This document shows positions 63,411-64,000 of a stretch of DNA of 64,000 nt, one piece after another (position 1 is the first letter of the stretch; every line of letters starts with the position of its first letter). The position numbers and the translations under genes were made by a program. The stretch is taken from NCBI GenBank assembly GCA_014529385.2, contig CM043967.1, positions 127,259,182-127,323,181 of the forward strand, in the 5' to 3' direction. Origin of the DNA: Adiantum capillus-veneris. Its lineage: Eukaryota; Streptophyta; Polypodiopsida; Polypodiales; Pteridaceae. The notes under the pieces were generated by a model that saw nothing but the letters and a program-made list of their open reading frames with translations, searched no databases and had not been told where the DNA came from.

Positions 63411-63944
63411 TATGAGTAGCGACGAGGATGTGGGATCGTCCAACCGAAACACCTATCTCTCAACGAGGGTCTTATGTCCTTGTAATCAATGCAAGCATGC
63501 TGTGCGACGGACAAGACGTGTTTCTTTGCAGCACGTTCGCGAATTTGGCGAGTTCGATCCATCTATTATAGATCGAGTTGTTGCCAATTATAACTCGTCG
63601 GACTCTGACGCTGGCCAACAAGCAGCAATCTTGCAACCCAATAGACGTCTTCGCAAGCGCTTTGGTCAAGCAGCATATGTGAGGCCACAAGATGTAGCCT
63701 CTGACAGTTCGAGGGATGATCATGCAGAGCACATTCCCAACGAGGCAATGTTTGAGCCCGAGATTGATGAAATGATCGAGACGATCATGGATTCAGAAAG
63801 GCTTATCTATGATGATATGAAAAGTGAAGCCGATACGCCATTGTATAATGGAGCACGTATGTCTAGATTGAAAGCACTCCTGGTTCTTCTCAACATGCAT
63901 GCAAAGTTTGGATGGAGTGACACTAGCGTCACAGCGCTTTTCAG
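63411..63944 (+). CDS. CACTA-2 transposase exon 1 (transposase-associated domain)
   Basis: ATG at 63411 (MSSDEDVGSS), open to a GGTGAT donor at 63945. Residues 20-40 carry the LCPCNQCKH zinc-binding start of the transposase-associated domain; QAAYVRPQDVASD and MHAKFGWSDTSVTALF follow. Nearly identical to CACTA-1 exon 1 but without its stop and with an intact donor. The TNP2 core is expected beyond the window. Confidence 0.85.
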
Positions 63945-64000
63945 GTGATCTATTACAATTAGTTTACTTTAATAAAACTCTAAATGTATAATGATCTGAT
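63945..64000 (+). other. Start of CACTA-2 intron 1
   Basis: Begins GTGATC and aligns with CACTA-1 53383-53440; truncated by the end of the window. Confidence 0.7.

Larger units (their letters stand above)
61297..64000 (+). mobile_element. CACTA-2 transposon, left part
   Basis: Left terminus CACTACAAGAGG, subterminal GCGACGCTC/GACGTCGCT motifs, hairpin, microsatellites, tRNA-like unit, minisatellite, HIPP cargo, leader and transposase exon 1 in the same order as in CACTA-1. Runs off the window. The transposase exon is intact here, so this copy is better preserved. Confidence 0.88.

Overview
This is plant nuclear DNA made almost entirely of nested transposable elements. Evidence for a plant: hAT transposase relics with a DUF659 domain, TNP2/Transposase_24-type CACTA transposons, chromovirus and dual-RNase-H (Tat-type) Ty3/gypsy elements, copia elements primed by initiator tRNA-Met, and fragments of HIPP metallochaperone genes. 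The very abundant (GA)n/(CT)n tracts and a LINE with an atypical ORF1 make me think of a large-genome, possibly non-seed, plant; that part is a guess. I see no intact host gene, no tRNA or rRNA gene and no CRISPR array.

Left half. A decayed hAT (hAT-1, about 0.43-2.3 kb) and a decayed protein-kinase-like gene on the minus strand (2.6-4.8 kb) precede an old 5'-truncated copia element (copia-1). Copia-1 is split into three pieces (5.47-7.39, 26.22-26.59 and 30.93-31.37 kb). The first gap is a minus-strand chromovirus (7388-26219, TSD GGATG), itself split by a plus-strand Tat-type gypsy element (10770-20816, TSD CCGC). The second gap (26593-30926) is a solo-LTR-like insertion flanked by CTAT, which holds a 5'-truncated LINE (LINE-1) sitting in a (GA)n tract. 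Removing each insertion restores the reading frame of its host element.

Middle. About 31.4-36.4 kb has no gene I recognise; it holds GA tracts, a 10-bp hairpin next to a TATA box and a diverged 307-bp tandem duplication. A second hAT (hAT-2) follows at 36.47-38.29 kb.

Right half. hAT-2 is cut by a CACTA transposon (CACTA-1, left end at 40232). A deleted copia (copia-3) lies exactly on that boundary. CACTA-1 is split by a LINE (LINE-2, about 42.49-52.22 kb), which is split by a young copia with identical 141-bp LTRs (copia-2, 43370-48807). CACTA-1 carries TNP2 and Transposase_24 pseudogenes, two antisense copies of an HMA first exon, and an unidentified coding fragment. Then come a kinase-like N-terminal fragment, a 13-unit tandem array of about 87 bp, and the left end of a second CACTA (CACTA-2, from 61297). 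CACTA-2 carries a HIPP fragment ending in a CaaX box at the position where CACTA-1 carries a different fragment.

The most interesting items are: twin paralogous 70-codon ORFs ahead of gag in the Tat element; a LINE family whose two copies are both embedded in GA/GATA microsatellites and share a 3' hairpin; CACTA elements with a variable cargo position loaded with HIPP/HMA gene pieces; and a conserved perfect hairpin plus tRNA-like modules in the CACTA left ends.
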